Assembly (NCBI GenBank): GCA_029718625.1
Contig: CM056383.1
Span: 66,092,849 to 66,156,848, forward strand
Source of the DNA: Synaphobranchus kaupii
Lineage: Eukaryota > Chordata > Actinopteri > Anguilliformes > Synaphobranchidae
DNA: 64,000 nucleotides
Direction: 5' to 3'
Shown here: in pieces, positions 1 to 12,425 of the stretch
Layout: each line of letters begins with the position of its first letter
Numbering within the stretch: the first letter of the stretch is position 1
Made by a program: the position numbers and the translations under genes
The notes under the pieces: model-generated
The model's input: the letters and a program-made list of their open reading frames with translations, nothing else
Told to the model about the DNA's origin: nothing
Database searches by the model: none

Positions 1-1532
1 ATGAGAAACTTCTAAGCACTAACAAAAGGGAATGAGAACATTTATAATTTGACACCATAATTCATAATAACTGTAATTATAATTTTGAATAATTGACATG
101 CACAGTAATATTCTGTATGTATTTTAAATTAATCTGTCATGGACATAATGTGTATGCCATAGGTATTAGAGGCCTTCCAATCTTCCTGTCGTGATGAATT
201 TTAGTGTATATCCATGAATACCAATTGATAGACTGTCATAAATTTTGTGAAAAATTATGTGGAAAATATCCAGGAGAGTAAAATTTCCAGTAACAGAAAA
301 TAACTACAGTAGTTATCATAATTTCTGACAATTATGCATGTAGCTACATGTGTTACTGAGTGTTTCTTTATGGCATTTCAACTTACAACTTGCAGAGACA
401 GGTAGCATAAAAAAAAAATGCTACCCGTCTTTTGGAAAATTTACATTGTAAATTGAACATTTGAATGAGATCCTGTATTTAGGATATTACAGTTTATATT
501 ATTTTTTTTTGCTTTGTTTTTGAGAAGACAAGACGTGTGTTTGTGTAAACACCTGTTTTATTTATTTATTTAGCTAAGATCAATACAGACAGGTTAATAT
601 TATGCCATGCCTACCACGCTCATACCTGAGCTGACCACGTCATAATCAGAGTTGGATCTGCATCCAGAAGCCAAGCCCCAGTTGACGTAGTAGTCGTCAG
701 GGATCAAAGGGACAAAGGATTTTTTATTTAGTTTTTCGTTTGAAAATCGTATAAAAGTCTTTCCGTTCCAGTGTTCAGCCCACATGAATTAATTGCGTAT
801 TGATGAGAATAAAATGTAAAAACTGGTTAATAATGTTGTCATGATGATGTCATAATGGCATCTAACCAAGGAAAGTGCAACAAAACTGTGAAAGTGTCAT
901 AGCAACAATAAACATGCCCAAAATTAATTACCGGTGTGCCTCACTGAAAGGTATTTTCTGTGGAGACAGCAGGCCTAAAGGCGGCAATGACAAATCCTAT
1001 CAGCCTTGGGGAGTAGGGGTTGTGGGGGAGCTGCAGCACCCCCTAGTGTGCTGATGTGGCATTTCTTTCAGTACTCTGTCAAACTTATAAACATAGAAAA
1101 TAGCCGCCAATTGGCAAGGAAGTGTGTTTGACATAGGCGGCCTTTGCTATTTGGGGGCCCATTTCAAAAACCAATTGGAGCCAATTGGACCACCCGCCAA
1201 ATCATCTTTTAAATAACACAACAAACAATGGCGTGCAACTGAAATTATCTGACTCACTTTAATATCACGGTTGCTTATTTAGATTTACAACCTTTAGCTT
1301 TCATAAATAATAGTCATTGGGCTCTAATTTCAACAAACGCTGCATCAGTGCAGACTATTAGCCCTATGTACGGTGACCACCTAATGGTAGCCTAGTTGTC
1401 AATGTCCCTATTATAGTAGCCTATTCATATTTCTCTGAAATTGTTAATAACAACTTTAAACCCTTTAAACAACTTTAATTCCGATGCAGGATTGTTACAG
1501 TGTCGCCGCTCGTGCATACATCAACCTTTCAA
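1..1532. other. AT-rich non-coding DNA with no recognised gene
   Basis: No frame here looks like a conserved protein and no mobile element is clearly recognised. A small hairpin at 396-430 is listed separately. The stretch 1000-1200 has somewhat higher GC and repeats the motif GGCCCATTTCA (near 1155 and again near 2300), which may be old element debris. The frame on the minus strand at 600-785 has no recognisable family. Confidence 0.6.
396..430. repeat. short hairpin with poly-A loop
   Basis: A 13-base arm beginning AGACAGGTAGCAT (396-408) pairs with its near-perfect reverse complement at 418-430 (12 of 13 match). The loop is nine A residues. It could be the centre of a worn fold-back element; no function is implied. 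Confidence 0.6.
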
Positions 1533-2055
1533 GTTGCACTGCAGGGCAATAAAATAGCAGGTTGTAATTAATAGCCCAAACCCGTTTACATTGTCCATCT
1601 TGCCACAGTCACAGACAATAACATGCATAAAATGCACCGTTTCTACACATTAAAAAAAACATAATAGGCTATATTATTAAAAAGTTGTAGCTGTTACAAA
1701 TAAACATTCAGTGTCTTTTCCCTTGCGTAGGCTACAGTAGCCTACCCAATGTACTTTCGGTATAACGTTAACATTTTTTTCTACAAATCTCTGATATAAA
1801 CAAATTAAAGAACCAAATATCCTACCTGGTAATGAGGCTACAACTGGTTTCTGATGAACGCTGAAGAGATTCTCTTATTCTTTTAAGAGAGCGCTGTGTT
1901 TCCACAGCGCTACCTATTGTGGCTGTAATACGATGTAATGTTATGTAAAAACACTCATACTTTTTAATGTATATAAATACATTAGGCAACATATTTTATG
2001 CGTATTATGCACAGAACTGTTCTGTGGTATTACTGTATGTGACAATTCTGACATC
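1533..2055 (+). mobile_element. Interior-family repeat, copy 1 (piggyBac-like MITE relic)
   Basis: This segment aligns by eye with 7497-8126 and 32858-33726 along most of its length. Shared landmarks include GCAATAAAATAGCAGG, the block CACAGTCACAGAC followed by ATGCATAAAATGCACCGTTT, the block around TACAAATAAACATTC, and CTGTATGTGAC near the end. This copy has lost both ends seen in the third copy. It contains a perfect 9-bp hairpin (1890-1898 with 1903-1911) that the other copies lack. No coding capacity is seen, so it is a non-autonomous relic. The piggyBac assignment rests only on the termini of the copy at 32858. Confidence 0.6.
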
Positions 2056-2399
2056 GTAGCTAGCAGCAAGTGTTTTGATGTGGGTCAGAAATGGTCAGAT
2101 CCATAGAATATAGAAAAATAAGGAGTAGTATGGCATCACTGAAATAGCTTAAGTTAGTAATGGTGCCTACAGTGGCTGAATGAGGAAACAAGGGGTCGGT
2201 GGTGGTTTTATTCACTGTGGGGATTTTTATTTAAAAAAATAAAATAAATACAAATATTTTTTAGTTTATGATTGAGGCGGGGCCCCTTTCAGTTGAGAGG
2301 CCCATTTCAGGTGAAACGAATGAAACATCATATCCTTAATACTTATAAAAATGTCCTGAAGTAGATGAGTATATGATATTTGAAATATGAGCAAAATAA

Positions 2400-2593
2400 C
2401 AGAGGTGGAAATCCAGAGGACATAAAGTAAAAGTCTTCCCCAGGATTTTGCTCCAATCACCTGGATTTGCTAATTAACATAATTCCTCAGCAAGGAGGTG
2501 GAACTAATTAGTGAAATCAGCTGGCTGAGTTCTATGGGTGGAAGAAACACATGGTAGGACTTTTACTTTATGTCCCCTGGATTTCCACCTCTG
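2400..2593. mobile_element. Fold-back MITE, hAT-like termini
   Basis: The unit begins CAGAGGTGGAAATCC and ends with the reverse complement. The terminal inverted repeats are 36 bp (2400-2435 and 2558-2593) with one mismatch. The interior is about 120 bp and non-coding. A second, more diverged copy lies at 62345-62522. The CAGAGGTG start is typical of many hAT MITEs, but the 8-bp flanks do not match, so the superfamily is an inference. It has no transposase and would depend on one supplied elsewhere. Confidence 0.85.
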
Positions 2594-4135
2594 ACGACAA
2601 GACATGGGTACCTGGCGAGAACTGGCAATTAGATAGTTCGAAATGCTAGCAATGGTATTCATAGAAGGGACTTGGTTGCGTCTAGCCTATCATGGAGCAG
2701 CTTTAAGATTACGTTCCATTCATCGCTCAATCTCATAGGACAGTACATAATTGCCTTTAGCGTTGCTGCAAGAGGGCATTCTCCATTAACTGGGGCTGCC
2801 TGTGTTTTACTGCCTGCACCTGCTGTGTGCATGAAGCATACTCCTGCAATTGAATGACTCAGCTACTGGACTGTAGCCTGGCTCAGGCCATGCTGTTTGC
2901 AGGTGAGTCCTGCCAATCTGAGGGTTGAACCAGATTCCAGACTGAGAAAAATTTTTTAATCAGGGTTAAGCATTGTCTAAAACAAAAGGTAACCTTGCTT
3001 TCTGTGAAGGTGCCCATAAAATCTTCCTTTATGAACTCTCAATGTATAAGGGAACATTTATGGATCTATAAATTATCAAGAATACTTGGATGTCAGGATC
3101 AAGCCAAGTTGGGAGGGTACATATAGTGTGAAGAAGTGAGCATACAGTTTAAAGTTTGATAAGGAAAGACCACCTTTTACACTGTAAAATAGATCTGTAA
3201 TGTGTGAAAATTTCACATTCCAAATATATTTTGAAAGGGCAACAACTTTCTCCCAGCACTTGGCAGGAGGTGGTAACTGAATTTAATTTAAAAAATAAAA
3301 TAGATATATTTCAAAGACTATGACTATGACTATGACACATATTGTAACTCAAGGTACTTGAATTACGAGAGGAGCATTTTCCCAGAAAGAAATTGATGAT
3401 CATCGATACTAGTATTGGCTTGAAAATTAATTGATATCCAGCATTATATTAAGCAACTGTTTAGCATAGTAAGCTAATCAAGTAACTTATTTTCATCCAT
3501 CATTCTTACGTTAGATTGGGTCACGGTGATTTTATTTACAAAAAGCATCACGTGGCAGTTACAAATTCCTGTGCGTACATAGTGAAGTATAATGTACCAG
3601 CTGCAGTCTGTAATGTACCAGAGTCTGTTGAGAGGTATTATTTTCCAGTTAATAACATAAAGGACTGTATTTCTATTTAAACTCACCCTATGTTCTGTCT
3701 GTATACATACATAATGTATACCAGATTGGGAGATACTTCATGATAGTGAATGCTTGTGCTTGCATACCAACAAATGATAGATCACACTTAAATTAATAGA
3801 TGTTTGGCACAGCATTGCGGTGCATGCATTCATGTACAGGGCTCAGTATTGCTTCTGTCCAAGTTAAGACCATAATAAGAAAGTGAATCATTACTTGCAT
3901 CAGATTCTGAGCCTTGTAAGCTTCCAGCAACAATTTCTTAAATAAAAATTGGATGGCACAATACAGTACTTTCCCTGAGCAAAAATACCACTTTCATTTT
4001 CTGAAATGAGGTCTGATTTCGTCCATTATCTCTGCAGTAGTTCCTAGTAAAGCCCATTATGTCATGAAAATCCGCCTATACAAAGTAAATATTGCATTCA
4101 TCGCCTGTGTAATGTCTTTCCTTCCTCTGTTGCAG
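2594..4135. other. Non-coding DNA with no gene seen
   Basis: The stretch is AT-rich and holds no recognisable family apart from a (GACTAT)-type triple repeat at about 3316-3335. It ends in a polypyrimidine run and AG at 4118-4135, which looks like a splice acceptor for the segment that follows. Confidence 0.5.
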
Positions 4136-4204
4136 AATAAACTGAAATTTCTCCAAGCTCTCACCGAGAGTGATTTATGCAGTGTAGCCATGCGGCCTGT
4201 CTGA
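4136..4204 (+). CDS. Candidate terminal exon, product unknown
   Basis: A strong acceptor-like signal (pyrimidine-rich tract, then TTGCAG) ends at 4135. In one frame the next 66 bases read 22 residues, from NKLKFLQALTESDL to the end MRPV, followed by TGA at 4202-4204. The short peptide has a natural amino-acid mix and no low complexity, which is why it is listed. I do not recognise the family, and no partner exon or donor was identified in the window. It may equally be a chance acceptor in front of a short open frame. RNA-seq junction reads ending at 4136 would settle it. Confidence 0.25.
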   Translation, partial: NKLKFLQALTESDLCSVAMRPV

Positions 4205-5716
4205 GGGTTGTTTGGACAATTTTTGCAGCATCTGCCCTGGATTTAGGACATGTATGTGCCTGTTGCCATGGGAACTGTTCAGGAGTCAGCCATCCTCTTG
4301 CTCATCCATCAGAGGCCCCAACATCCTCCGTATGGTGCTGTAATTGTTCTGCGCAACATTTTACTGGGAAATGTACATCACGGCAGGTTCAAGCAGTCTC
4401 GTCCATGTGCGCTGTACATTATCCACGATGGCTATCATATGTGCAATACTGTGGGGATGTATATAGACATTCTTGGAATTGCAAGTGTAGTTATGCAAAT
4501 GTATTTTTGTCTCTAACCTGCATTTTGTGCTCTGGAGATTCTGGTTATTTGTTTCCACCTACATTTCTAAGACAAAGCACCCTGACTGGGACTAGATTCA
4601 CATAGCACTGCCTCTTAAAAGTTAAAGGGAAGCAGAACCACTGTACTGTATGAATAAAAAGCAATAGGGATTTTCCTGATATCATATTCGGTCAGATATT
4701 AAATAAAAAATGTAATACCCTGGAATATTTTGTCCATATACAGTACAGTCACGTGAGGGAGATCAATAAATTCTAGACTGGAGAAGATTTATTGGGGAGA
4801 AAAATAAATGATTTATTCCATAGACTGCTGGTAAATGAAGGTAGACCCATGTCATTACATTGTATAGGCCTTCACTGAATTAATAATGATTATCGGAATT
4901 ATATATTATGAGTGTCCCAGCAATGGACAGGTGAACTGGTGATCCTTTTGGAAAAGCTCTAAGGTCATTACTAGCTATTGATATATTCTGTTATACCTTT
5001 AATCTCAATGAATACTATAACACTTAGGTGTATGAGAAACAAAATTAGCTGTCTAACGTTGCTTTAATAATGAACTATAACTGAGCAAAAATCTTTAACG
5101 GACCTCTTATTTCTCCGTTAAGTCATTTTGTGGATCTATCTGTTCCTCTTGGACTTATTCTTGCCATTGTTTCCCATGCTAAAATGTGTCGCTGACAAAA
5201 ATACCCTGCAATGCTCTGCATTCAGACTATTCTTAACTGGTCTTCCTTTTAATGCATTTCATATGTCAAACATTACCGATCTCAAAGATAATTGAGACTA
5301 CGTTTTTGCTCAGTGCCCCTGGCACCCACATTCTGTCAAACCCTTGTCCAAAAGTCCTTGCTTCTACTGTGTTAACCACAATGTTTCTGGCATAACCTGC
5401 CATTAACACCAGATTCCTTTAATCAGTATTCATATTATGATCCTTTATGATTTGCATCTTCTAGTAGTAATCAACTCGCACGTTTCTGCTTCAAATCCCA
5501 ATGCCTCATTTTTATGCTTTGCTCCCCAGTCTGGGGATGCATGACTTGTCCTACATGTTGCAGTCAGCAGTGACATAACGATTTACATATTTGAATGTTT
5601 TATTTATTTCCTAATGCTGAAAAGATGTGGGTTTTATCTTGAGTTGCAGCTGTTGTCAAACCAGGGCTGACCCACTGATCCCTGTGAGAGGTAGAGGTGG
5701 ACTGTGATCTCAATGT
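4205..5716. other. Non-coding DNA downstream of the exon-like segment
   Basis: Several overlapping open frames occur at 4177-4605 on both strands. They have atypical composition and resemble no family, so they are treated as chance frames. If the preceding segment is a real last exon, the first few hundred bases here would be its 3' UTR; AATAAA-like signals occur at about 4652 and 4701. Nothing else is seen up to the GAA tract. Confidence 0.45.
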
Positions 5717-5907
5717 GAAGAAGAAGAAGAAGAAGAAGAAGAAGAAGAAGAAGAAGAAGAAGAAGAAGAAGAAGAAGAAGAAGAAGAAGAAGAAGAAGAA
5801 GAAGAAAGAAGAAGAAGCAGAAGAAGAAGAAGAAGGAAGAAGAAGAAGAAGAAGAAGAGAAGAAGAAGAAGAAGAAGAAGAAGAAGAAGAGAAGAAGAAG
5901 AAGAAGA
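5717..5907 (+). repeat. Long (GAA/AAG)n microsatellite
   Basis: About 190 bp of near-uninterrupted AAG triplets on the plus strand, with a few interruptions (GAAAG, GCAG, GGAAG, GAGAAG) in the second half. The strand is all purine apart from one C. Such polypurine tracts can form triplex DNA. The apparent poly-Lys/Glu, poly-Ser and poly-Phe/Leu frames on the two strands are artefacts of the repeat. Confidence 0.97.
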
Positions 5908-6926
5908 TGCAATTTATATACTTATAAGCATTCTCACCAATCAAATTGCACACGTGATATTCACATCACTAATTATTCGGTACATGCCATTTTGGTGGGT
6001 GGAGGTGGAGGTGGATCGCAGATAAGAAAGTATGAAAAACATTAGCACGCTACATTCAGATCAGTTACACATTTCTGCAAAGTTTACACGAAATAAAAAG
6101 GTAAACCTTATGAATTTTACTAAGTATACTACTAATGGTACTTTTTCATTCAAAGGTTTTGGAAGTATTGGTATGATGCATTGTGTCACCAGACTCTGGC
6201 CCACAGTTGGCCCTGGCATGGTCAGGGTTTGATCTGGGGGCATACCGATGTACCACTGCACACCACACAACTTCCAATGCACACAGGAATTTAAAGATCA
6301 CTCCTTCCTCCATTGATTCCAGGTTGTAGGATTAGAAATCACGGTGTAATCAATAAAGCGATAAGAGATAGGAGCACTTGTTTTATTCTTTATCTGTTTA
6401 TTTGAAAAAAATAATAATTCATTTGGCAGCTTCCCACTGGAGCATAAATCCAGGAGATACACAATGCATATCAACATTATGATCCATAAGCACTTAAAGC
6501 TTGGATTTGTTCCAGCACAAATTAACTTTTTACTTGAAACATAACAACTGCAGACAGAATACTTTTCTATGCTTGAACACTCACACTCAGTTGTTAATTT
6601 TAAATATGTGAAGCAGACGCACATCTGGTAAACAGAGTGATTTTTAATCCATTAGAATTCAATTATCTGAAAATCCTTGTCAACTCTTTCCACCAGCTGG
6701 TAAGTTCCTGACTTACAATTAGGCAGGAAATCAAACTGCACTGTGTCACAGCGTTCTTGTCAATGCATTTCCATGCATTCATTAATTGAAAATGAAATTA
6801 TCATCTTGAGAGAGGCTTAAACATTCAGCTTGGGTAAAATTTACATAAGTGTATGAATACATTTACTGTATGAATACATTTACTCTGCAAATCAACAATT
6901 CTCGAAAATGTGGAGGTCAGCATATA
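5908..6926. other. Non-coding DNA with no gene seen
   Basis: AT-rich sequence with scattered short frames and no recognisable protein, RNA gene or repeat family. Confidence 0.5.
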
Positions 6927-6993
6927 ATAATAATAATTTTATGTATATAGCCCCTTTCAAGCAATACAGCACAAAGTGCTTTACAGATAAATA
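6927..6993 (-). mobile_element. 3' tail of an L2/CR1-like LINE
   Basis: A (TAA)n stretch is followed by ATTTTATGTATATAGCCCC and AAAGTGCTTTACA. Read on the minus strand this is the usual L2-like 3' end (TGTAAAGC..CTATAT) followed by a short-period tail. Only the last ~65 bp are present, consistent with extreme 5' truncation. It abuts the DNA transposon that starts at 7020. Confidence 0.6.
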
Positions 6994-7019
6994 AATTAGA
7001 GGTCAAATAAGAACATTAA

Positions 7020-8505
7020 GGGCCCTATCTTACACCCGGCACTAAGCGGCGCTAACCTAAATGCAAATGTCTTTGCTATCTTATACCCGGCACAGGGTTC
7101 ATTATAGCCCCTAGCGCTTATGTCAGTTAAATACCAAGTGATGTTGCGCCCATAGCAAGTGAACTGGGCGTGTTGGTCTTAAGATGAGGTGTGGCCAGGA
7201 TTATTTTTGTCGTATTGCTATCTTGAGCCAGCAGAAAGCGCTTGCGCTAAAACCACCAAAAACTTGTTCTCAACTCATGTCGCATTTGTTTATGTTATTT
7301 TAAAGGTGCATATAAGTGCGTCTACATAAGTGTGTGCACAACGCGTGTACACCGTCCTGTCTGTTACAACACAGGGGCACGCACAAGCATGACTAAAAAT
7401 ATCAAGATTACAATGTGAAATATTATTATTGTGTAGGCTAAAAAATGCATAATAATAAAAGGGTCCATAGGTCAAAGAACACATACCTGTCCAATAGCAA
7501 TAAAATAGCAGGGTGCTATAGCCCAACCCTCGTCTTGCCACAGTCACAGACTGTAAAATGTATAAAATGCACTGTTTATACACGCTAAGAAAATTATGTT
7601 CAGATGTAGGAAACAATAATACATTTTTAAAAACGTTGTACAAATAAGCATTCTGTTTTCCCTTGTTTACTGTACTATGTACAGTACTCAATGCATTTTT
7701 CAGTTTAGTAGGACACCAAATCTTTTTCTACAAAATCTCTCGTATTAATATATTTATGAAACCATGTAGAGTTTATCTTGTACATTTCGCCAAAGTCCCA
7801 TACAGTCAAAGTTTCCACAGCGACCAACTATCACACTTATGGCTGTAATAGGTTGCTGTTGTTATGTAAAAGCACACACTTTTGCATGTTTTTTTAAAAC
7901 ATATTTAAAAACATTAGGCTACATATTTTTATACATATTTTATGTGTATTATGTGTATACTGTATGTGATGATTCTGAAGTAAATGTAATTTCTGAATGA
8001 TGCAGCCTCTTCAAGTTGAACTTTAAACCATGGACGTGCAGCGAATATTTTTTGAGATATTGACACTTAAATAAGACGAGTAGAAATTAGGTGGAAATTG
8101 CCTCTGGAGAGCCAAAGTCAATAGGGTTAAGTTTCTGTGATGCTCACACCTGGAGTTATAAAGCCTTAAATAGAACAACCCCTAAATAGGTGAGAATTGA
8201 GGGGGTTAACTTTGTGCACAAACAGGTCTGTTTCGCCAGCTGTAGATCGCTCTTTTTAAAGTCTTACGAAATCCGCCATTATATTGGCAAACCGCCAAAA
8301 TGCTTTTAAACGGAATGGGAGATGACACTCTGATTGCTTTATTGTATGACACACCCAAGACACACCTATAATTAATGAAGAGATTCATTTTAGCCTGTTT
8401 GAGTCTTACTTTGCCTCAAATTATCCATCTTGCAAAAGACATGCCCTAAATGCACTTGCGACATGCTCTTTAGACCATTGGCTAAGATTGTCAAGACTGT
8501 GCCCC
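7020..8505 (+). mobile_element. Non-autonomous DNA transposon, family A, copy 1
   Basis: It starts GGGCCCTATCTTACACCCGG and ends with sequence related to the opposite terminus (GACTGTGCCCC). The same two ends, in reverse orientation, bound the copy at 16562-18486. Shared subterminal blocks include GCGCTAACC, AACACGCCCAGTT/AACTGGGCGTGTT and TTGAGCCAGCAGAAAGCGCTT near the first end, and AAGACACACCTATAATTAATGAAG near the other. The middle differs: this copy holds the interior-family repeat at 7497-8126. No transposase frame is visible. No clear target-site duplication was found, so the superfamily stays open (a hAT-like element is possible). Confidence 0.75.
7497..8130 (+). mobile_element. Interior-family repeat, copy 2, nested in family A
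   Basis: This matches 32858-33726 and 1533-2055, including ACAGACTGTAAAATG, TATACACGCTAAGAAAAT, AACGTTGTACAAAT and AAACCATGGACGTGCAG. The right end reads AATAGGGTTAA (GGG at 8124-8126, TTAA at 8127-8130), the form expected of a piggyBac-type end. The left end seen in the 32858 copy is missing. The other family A copy lacks this block, so it was most likely inserted into this copy and later trimmed. Confidence 0.65.
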
Positions 8506-11278
8506 ATATCTGCTCGGATCATCCTACATTTTGCAATAAACTGTAGATGGGTCTCTCAATGCATAAATATCACACACATGTCGTCACACTATCATAAGGT
8601 GATTGCATTTGAATACATAACTAATAAAGAGAAGATAATGCTGGGAACTGTGGGAGATACCTGGAAGTGAATAAAAATGTACAAAGAAGGGAATTCTGAT
8701 TTCAGATTTGTCTTCCAAAACAAGTAATACTGTGACTCATAAAATCATAATTATTGTTAATCTTCTTCTTGTGAAAAGAAGCTCAGTAGTGATTAGTTAT
8801 TGTTGTAATAACCATTATGTAAATGTGAAATGTTGCAATACATTCAGAATAAAAGGACAGATCACACCTCCACACACAAAACACAAAATAGCTGCAATTG
8901 TTACACTGCCACCCTCTTAATGTGTTTCATTTCACTATATTCTTAACTATTTCAAACTGGAGAAAAATTCACATATTGCATGGAGTTTTCCCTGAGGACC
9001 TGGAAGTAACATACTGTATTAGAACCATTAATATTAATTAAATATGCTAGTAATGTACTAGTCTTTGCATAAATTGAGTACATTAACAAACAGCATTTTA
9101 ATATGACATTTTTAAACAAGCATATTTTTTCTTTTTAATTGAATTTAGTTATAATAAAATGCGCTACACATAGTATCCACAGTAATTTCATATTAGAATA
9201 TGTCTGTTTCATAATTTCACAAATAGTGAAGAAAATGTATTTATACGGTATGAAATGTCTTGCTGTTGTAAGTCATTAACCATTTAATCTAACTGCACTC
9301 TTCTGTGAAAATGGTTGGTTACCTATTGGACAGAATTGGTCAGGATTGTCGAACTTCACCCAAATGCTGCAAACGACTTCAAAAAGATAGATTTTACTAA
9401 GAGTGTTCTTCCTGTCTTTATCATTACTTTGGTTCCCACAAAAACTACAGCTGCAACTGTTCAACGGAAGCAGGTGAAATGAATCATAACTTTTCAAAAT
9501 CAATAAAGAAAACTTGAGTAGTGGAGAAGAAAAAATATTTTTGAAACACATTGAAAGATAAAAGATAGATAAGTTCTAGAGGCACTGCAGGCTTGCAAAG
9601 CAAACTCCAGTACATGGGCAAAATAATCCGGAATAGTTTTGTCATGAACTCTTGTTTCTACAACACAGCGTGGGCTATAGTAATATAGCATACATATAAA
9701 TTACTAACAAACCTGAAATTCTAACCAAATGTAATGGTTAAACTAGTTAAACATTTAACATCAAATCAGCTATTCTTCCATTCTGGATGTGAATGCTCTA
9801 ATTTGCAGCAGTGGTCCTACAGTAAACACTTTGTGATACATGTACTCGAACACATACTGTACAGGGACAGGAAAGCCTAATAATTTAATCTATAAACTGC
9901 AGCTTTACCTTTCGTGGTTCAGTTGTCCCCGCAGTCCCAGCTTTTGAATCGCAATCAACACCCCGATGTTTAAAGGATAGATGAAATTTCCATTTTTTTT
10001 ATTTTAAATTTGTTTGGAATGTTACTGCCAAGATTGCGCTTGATTGCCAGTGTTATTGTAAAACTGTAAAGCCACAGCAGAGTAAAAATGTGTCAGATTT
10101 CAAAAAGCTATATAAGTAAACTATGCAGAAATTTTAGTTTGTATTGTATTGCATTTCGAAGTACACTTTAGTGTACTCAGTTAATTTATGTAAATACGAG
10201 CAAAACATCATTAATATAAGATGAATGAATCATGTACCTTGATGTCGCATGAACAAATGCTGTGAAATTATTTACTTAACCGGGGTAATTAAGGTCACGT
10301 TGAGAATAAATAATTTAAATGACTTCAATAAACAAGCTTTTCACTTGCAATTAAGGGCATTTTTTTTTGTCTGTGTGTGAAAGATGAAACAACAGCCCCA
10401 ACCCTCCCCCCATGAAAGTACCATAGCTAAGATTTGCTAGAATAAAATTCCCATTCCTTCAGCGAAGATCAATTTGTAAACATGCATACATTTTTAAAAA
10501 GATATTTCTGTTTTAGTTTGGTCCTGCAACCACACATACTATACCCATTTTATACATCTGCTTAACAGCTGCCATGACAAAATGCATGTCACAAAATGAC
10601 AGATGCAGTTGGAGAGGTTGTGAGTGATACAGTTAAGACTGAGTTAAAAGAGACAAAATACTGCTGATGTAATGGTTGAGGATGGGGAAAAAAACATGAA
10701 AAATATTGCCAAAATGTGTGTATAGGTATGTCACTGATCCTGCCCCCAAGAATAATTTTTTGAAATTGTCAGAAAACAAGCAGATTTCCAATATGGCAGG
10801 TGTTCTACTAGTGTACATTGCTTAAGTCCAAGGAGTGTAATGCGCTGAGAAATTCAATGTATCTCAAGTGGCTAGCACAATGTTAGCACATTTGCCAGTG
10901 TACACTCAGGTTATAATACCACTCTCTGTAAAATTTCCCAATGGTGGCCACTACTACGCGAGTGGAAAGTCTTATCGGAACTAGTCTGCACAGTTTTGGG
11001 AAAAAGAAAGGCACATTTGGACAATCCACACATGTCCAAAGAGGGCATTGTGCTGAAGGATTAATTATTTAAAAAAAGAAAAGAAAATAATCTGCAAGAA
11101 ATGTGATTGCTCCAGTATTCAGAATGAAAGATGAACCCATCCGTGTTTTCACGATATAAGCCGGCCTATAACTGGATAGCTAATTGAAAACATTGAAATT
11201 ATTTTCTATTGTCATATTTCTTACCATATGTAAATATGCTCTGTCGAATGGATCTGTGTAGGCTACTGTTCTCACTGT
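8506..11278. other. Non-coding AT-rich DNA with no gene seen
   Basis: No frame longer than about 90 residues and none with a recognisable family. No repeat structure was noticed apart from short A/T runs. Confidence 0.5.
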
Positions 11279-11376
11279 CTCCTCTATAAAACAACTGAGG
11301 TAGATCTGTTTTGCTTTGCAGTTTTGCCTCCTCTATAAAACAACTGAGGCATATCTGTTCTGCTTCGCAATTTTTT
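11279..11376 (+). repeat. 49-bp tandem duplication
   Basis: Two adjacent units begin CTCCTCTATAAAACAACTGAGG, one at about 11279 and one at about 11328. They differ at a handful of positions. A simple local duplication. Confidence 0.85.
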
Positions 11377-12084
11377 TAATATGTTTTTTTTAAATTCACA
11401 TTCTGGTCTTGAGTGCAAATAGTATAGCTTCAGGCCTGGCTTTATAGACCTATGGACTTGGTCATTCCTCTCAGGAAGGCACAGGCTATAACTAGCATAA
11501 GTGATCCCTCCCTCCTATCTTTCACTGGAGTAAGGACTGACTCTCTACCTGTGTTTTTGTCTTTTTCACTGGCAAATGTCTGATGTGCCATTTTCTGGCA
11601 AACAGTTTTAAAATGGTGATTTAAAAATTTTATATTATTTGTTTTTTTCCCCACTGATTCATTTGTTCATTCATTGAATGACTGACGCATAGCTGGGCTC
11701 ATATCACTATCTTTCAACATCCTAAAGAAAGGCTCGTGATTTCGGAAAATAAAGATGTGAAACCACAGCAACACCCCACAAATCTTAAAAACCATCTTAC
11801 CTGTTTTGGGAATGGCAGTTAGAGGACGGGTGCCACTCCTGCTGAGCTTACCATATGTCCAAGTTTATTAGAATGACGTCACTGGTTATTTGAATGCACA
11901 CTTCAGTGGCTGTTTGGCCATTCTGTCACTGGTAAACCTTTTGCAGCTATCCAATCTTTACATGGTAGTTTTGTTACTCCAACAATTCGAAGAGGCTGCT
12001 TTTGTATCAGAAATTGCGACTTACTGTCTAACACTGTAGGGAAAATGCAAAGTGTGTAGCTTTGCCAAGGGCACTGGACTTTCA

Positions 12085-12425
12085 AAATGTGGTCCAGCTC
12101 ATTCCCGAAGAGATTGCTAGTAGCCCGCTTCTACACTTCTAAGTACCTCACAGATCCCATTTTGCAGTGCCATCTAGAAAACCCAACGCAAGGTCAAGGT
12201 ATTCATTTTCAGTTTCAGCGCCGCCACAAGTACCGAGAGGTGCTCGACCGCCTGTACCGAGTGTTCTGAGGCAAGCAGCGGCTCTGACAGCTCCCCCTCA
12301 CCCTCACCGTACCCCTCCAAAAAACCGGCGGCGACCCTGGGTGAAGCTCTCTTCCGCCGACCTCTGGAAAGTGGTAAAATGGCAACAGGAAGGTTCAAAG
12401 GTCACTGCAAAAAAAAAAAATAATA
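12085..12425 (+). other. CpG-rich, coding-like island, product unknown
   Basis: GC content rises sharply against AT-rich surroundings. On the plus strand, 12204-12269 reads residues such as RRHKYREVLDRLYRVF in codons rich in G/C third bases, then TGA. Shifting the frame at about 12267 continues with a Ser/Pro-rich segment (SSGSDSSPSPSPYPSKK) and GEALFRRPLESGKM, open to an A-run at 12409-12420. A second plus-strand frame (12167-12484) and a minus-strand frame (12174-12398) are also open, as GC-rich DNA allows. This could be a frameshifted pseudogene, an exon with an unusual junction, or a CpG island read by chance. I recognise no family. Confidence 0.35.

Noticed and set aside
4177..4605. Cys-rich 142-residue frame on the plus strand
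   Set aside because: It overlaps other open frames on both strands, has an unlikely composition and no recognisable domain; it is more plausibly untranslated sequence.
5600..5953. Open frames of poly-Ser, poly-Phe/Leu and poly-Lys/Glu
   Set aside because: They are the three readings of the GAA/TTC microsatellite, not proteins.
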